Shown: positions 60,473 to 64,000 of the stretch, piece by piece | Layout: every line of letters starts with the position of its first letter | Numbering within the stretch: position 1 is the stretch's first letter | Assembly (NCBI RefSeq): GCF_933775445.1 | Contig: NC_065878.1 | Coordinates: 15,635,395 to 15,699,394 of the forward strand | Origin: Argentina anserina | Lineage: Eukaryota; Streptophyta; Magnoliopsida; Rosales; Rosaceae | Direction: 5' to 3' | Length of the DNA: 64,000 bases | Notes under the pieces: generated by a model | Seen by the model: the letters and a program-made list of their open reading frames with translations, nothing else | Told to the model about the DNA's origin: nothing | Databases searched by the model: none | Program-made: the position numbers and the translations under genes

Positions 60473-62353
60473 GATATACACCAAAAAAGGTAGTCATATT
60501 TTACTTACAACCCACCTATTAAATTTACATTCGGCCCACTTTTTTATTTATTTATAAATCATAAGATGACACTATTAAAAGCTTATTTATATTAGTGATA
60601 AGTCAATTAACAAATTATGTTCTCTTATTAACTACTTAATTATAGATTTCATGGTCCCTTAACAGTAGTAGTTTTTCTTTTACACATTATTATTTCTAAA
60701 TTTATAGAGCATTTCCTTACCTATCTATAATTTAAATTTAAAATCAATTCAATATCAAAATTACTTTATGGTAATTTAAACTTTTGGTTTCAAAGGTTGG
60801 TTCATTTTCAGCAATTTTTTTGCAACCCGAGTTTGAGGTAGTAATATAAGTTTTTCCCCTATTTAGTAGGGTTTTTAGTTATAATTACAAGCTAAAGATT
60901 AAGCACGTATCTATATAGTTTAGGTAAGATTTTTTACATCAACTTGTTTATTATGTATTCTATCATTCCAAATATCTCTTTCATAGGTTATATTTGAAAT
61001 TTATACAAATACACGTTTTTCTATCTATTAGGTAACAGTAAAGTATGAAAAGAAGAAAAATAGAACAAAAGATTTACGATCGAAAAATCATGGTACAATT
61101 ATAAGAAAAGTACAGAATTGAAAATATATATCCAAGGCCCTAGATGAAAATAAAAAATTATTAGTTAAAAAATAGTTATTACTAATAAAATCAAATTTAA
61201 GACTCTCATTCATAATGGAATGCATTTATATACCACATGTATGATTTCAAGAGACAAATATCAAATTACATTTACAAAAATGATAAAAAATACATTTGAT
61301 CATGATTTAAGCCCATAAAATTTGATGATGGAGTCTCTATTAAATTCTTTACATAAATAATTGTAATATATGAAGAAATAGTTAATTTTGAACCTAATAA
61401 TTAATTACATATTAATTTTTTGTTAATTGTTATACTTACATTAAAAAAAACCTCTATTTTTTCGGGCCCTAGGCATGGGTCTGCTTTGTCTTGATCTAGG
61501 CTGACCCTGTATATATCATATGACTGATATGAGTAACATATCTTATTGGTAGATTCAAAAAATGTAATCAAAATAATGATACAGGTAAACACAGCAACTT
61601 TGAAATTCTCTCGTATGAACTTCAAAAGTCGGAATAATTTTTGTATTATTAAACTTTGATAGTAGCTTTATATATAATAGAAGTTTTTCTCAACGAAAAT
61701 TTGAAATCAAATATTTCAGCAATTTAAAATAATGAAAAATCAAATGAATGATTAAATTAGACTTGATTTAAAATGAAAACTAATATTAAGGAAACAAAAA
61801 TAACGAAAAGGGAAAATAGGCTTGTTGAAAAAGAATTTAGGTGTAAATTGAAAAAAAAAATTGAGTATGGGTTTAACTTCAAATGGGGCTCAAATATTGG
61901 GTCGATCACTAATTTTCTCTTTTATTTTTATGTAGAGTATGAGATTCTTTTTAACGACTTTAATTGTCATCAACAGTTGGTATACAACATCTATTTTCTC
62001 GAAAGTCATATGGAAGATTTCAAAACTGCAAACAACTAAATAAACTAAATTAATCACATAACGAACAACTCAAAACCAAGCACAATATTTTATTACATGT
62101 TGGAAATACTTTGTTGATCATCAAAAACTTTATAAGCATATAAGCAATATATAAATATAAAGCTTATAAGCATTTCACATTAAACTTTTCATTGAACATT
62201 ATGAAAGCAAAATGAGCAAAACTGATATTGTTGAAAGTTATATACTAATTTGGTGTAGCAAATCGTCAAGGTTTATCAACTTTGGATAAAGTCCAAATTG
62301 AGAGTTAATTAGTGAATTGTTTTTTCTAAAGGTGCATGTGCTTCCTTCAATAC
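60473..62353. other. AT-rich intergenic DNA
   Basis: I see no gene. Frames at 61401-61625 (-) and 61773-62039 (+) are lysine/asparagine/isoleucine-rich, without motifs, as expected from base composition. Confidence 0.5.
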
Positions 62354-64000
62354 TGTAATAACCCAAATTTTTAGAAACTAAATGTCGAGTATTTTTAAAG
62401 TGTTAAACTTGTGAAAGTAATTCAAGACGACAATTGGAGGTTTGCGACATTTCGAGACGAAAACGGAAACGTTCTCGGATCATTTAATTAGAAAACGTAA
62501 CGTTACCGCAACGTATAGATCGACTTTTATTCCGTCGCTCGGTTGCGAAAACTTCCTTCACGAAAGTTGTAGAGCTCGTCGATACGAGTTCGTGAGTATG
62601 TGACGCGTTCAAATCGGACATCGTACGTAAGAGTTATTAACGTCGGAAGTTAGTTTCCGATTTTGAAAACGAGTATAAAAGGGTATTTTTGTGATTAGGG
62701 TTTCCATTTCAGGAAACCCTTCTCTCTCTCTCCCATCCGCCTCCCTCCCCATTCTCTCTCCCCGATTCGCACCCTCCCTCCCTCAGAAAATCCATCACCG
62801 GCGATCTCCCTCACCGCTCGTCCGCGTCGCCCACCGTCGGCTTGGGCAGCTTCGCGCGACCCTCCACTACCGACCCCGAGCTCGACACGCCGTCCCACGC
62901 AGCACCGAAGCTCCACCAGCTACCCCTGGATTCGGCAGAAAAACGTCTCCATCCTAGGCGCATCTCCGACGAAGCACGAGCACGGAAGAGGGTTTCTCGA
63001 CGTCGACCCTCGCCTTGGTGCCCTCTGCCTTCAACTTGGAGGCCGAACCCCGTCGATCCGAGTGCTCTCCGAAGAGTTGAAATACCACCGGCGATCCAAG
63101 CTCTTCCGGAACCAAATCGGAGTTCTTGGCTTCGATTAAGGTATGAATCGATGTAATTGATGGATTGGTTGTGGATTTTTGATTGTTTTGATTTGATTTG
63201 GTGGAGATCGGGGAGGAGGAGGAATAGGGGGAAACCGCCTCTTTAGGCGGCGCTTGAGTAGTCATGCAGGGGGTAGGGATGTGGCCGGTGGTAGGAGGAA
63301 GAAGAGGGGGAAGAAATAAGGAGATTAGGAGCGGCGGTGGCGTGATACGCGCCGTTGGTGGTGTCGGCGCGTGAGCCCCACGCGCAGCCTGTCGGCGGGT
63401 GGCGCGTGTACCCCACGCGCCGCCACGTGCGGCGGCGGGAACGGTGGTTCCGAGAAGGGTAAGTTTGTAATTTATTACGTACAGTAAATGTTAATATATA
63501 TTTTATTTACGTACGGTAAATGTAAATGTAAATTTTATTTACGCACGGTAAATGTAAATTTTATTTACGTACGGTAATTGTAAATGTAAATTACTTTTAG
63601 TAAAGGTAAAAAGTAATTTTGAAAAGGTAATTCGGTAATTTTTATTTACTGAGACAGTACGTACATTTAAAATAGTATTTATACGTACAAAAATACGTAA
63701 ACAGTATGTACTCGTACATAGATACATATTTGATGTGTATTTGTACAGTAATGTACAAATAGTAAATACGGAACAATGAATAGTGAATAGTGAACAGTAA
63801 CAGTGACCAGTAATTTCATAAAACCGAAAATTGCTGAATAGTAACCGATTATTACTGTTTCGGCATTTTAAGGTTTACGAAACGTTTCTAAAATTCTTTT
63901 CTTATCTTTTCAAGGTGATCGATAAATCGAGGAAATAAATTATCTTCGGAAATTGTGGAATTACGCTCGAGTCGATAAGGTGAGTAAAATCTCACTTATT
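62354..64000 (+). mobile_element. Probable Ty3/gypsy LTR, running off the window
   Basis: The segment starts TGTAATAACCCAAATTTT, a common opening of plant gypsy LTRs. It is GC-rich in its first third with CGNNNNCG-dense sequence and has a TATA box (TATAAAA, 62674-62680) followed by a CT-rich leader (62720-62790). The frames at 62691-63265 on both strands are composition by-products. From 63470 to 63600 an imperfect TTTACGTACGGTAAATG unit is repeated. It ends at the window edge with GGTGAGTAAAATCTCAC, often near the 3' end of such LTRs. The second LTR and polyprotein would lie outside, so class is inferred from the ends only. Confidence 0.55.
63475..63600. repeat. Short imperfect tandem repeats in the gypsy-like LTR
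   Basis: Four to five copies of a ~25-35 base unit containing TTTACGTACGGTAAATG, with length variation through extra AAATGT. Confidence 0.75.

Noticed and set aside
62691..63265. Arg/Pro/Ser-rich frames on both strands near the end
   Set aside because: GC-rich LTR leader composition produces them; no domain and both strands are equally open.
1..64000. CRISPR arrays, operons, tRNA or rRNA genes
   Set aside because: None seen; the sequence is a plant nuclear region and all repeats fit transposons or microsatellites.

Overview
This window is nuclear DNA from a eudicot plant. The genes are split by short AT-rich introns, the intergenic DNA is AT-rich, and plant LTR retrotransposons and foldback or MITE elements are abundant. 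Seven recognisable host loci occur in order: a group I cyclic-nucleotide-gated channel (CNGC3/11/12-like, +), an OXA1-like mitochondrial insertase (-), ATG6/Beclin-1 (-), a damaged SDE2 copy (+), an ATL21-type RING-H2 protein (-), a damaged RMF-type F-box gene (-) and an ATX3-type histone methyltransferase (-). From memory of Arabidopsis loci, CNGC3/11/12, OXA1-like and ATL21 lie near At2g46430-46495, while ATG6, RMF and ATX3 lie at At3g61710-61740. The window therefore looks like the unsplit ancestral order of that duplicated Arabidopsis segment. Rosaceae is only a guess; the species cannot be fixed from sequence alone.

Layout. 1-5.2 kb: CNGC gene with eight coding exons. 6.3-7.4 kb: dead F-box/DUF295 gene. 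8.0-12.5 kb: OXA1-like gene, with a hairpin insertion in an intron and a Mutator-type MITE just upstream. 13.7-22.7 kb: a tandem duplication that copied the 5' part of the OXA1-like gene and a neighbouring lipid-transfer-protein gene. All duplicate pieces are dead, and a young Ty1/copia element (14652-19409) sits almost on the duplication junction. 23.0-26.4 kb: ATG6. 26.9-28.0 kb: large Mutator-type foldback. 29.6-32.0 kb: 5'-truncated copia with its 3' LTR. 32.8-34.7 kb: SDE2 pseudogene. 35.2-37.2 kb: ATL21-like gene. 38.0-40.2 kb: RMF-like gene with a frameshift. 41.2-48.3 kb: ATX3-like gene with 23 coding exons. 50.7-57.0 kb: older, decayed copia with 1-kb LTRs. 57-64 kb: transposon-rich tail with hAT-like and Harbinger-like elements, an unassigned gene remnant and the start of a probable Ty3/gypsy LTR running off the end.

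The intact genes are independent eukaryotic transcription units, not an operon: plasma-membrane ion channel, mitochondrial membrane insertion, autophagy PI3-kinase complex, membrane E3 ligase and H3K4-type chromatin methylation. Their adjacency reflects conserved gene order rather than a shared pathway. Exon boundaries were read by eye from splice consensus, reading-frame continuity and family conservation. The coding lengths of the four complete genes checked (CNGC, OXA1-like, ATG6, ATX3) and of ATL21 are all multiples of three. I saw no new enzymatic system. The most unusual material is the duplication and transposon nest, the foldback elements and a run of GC-AG introns.
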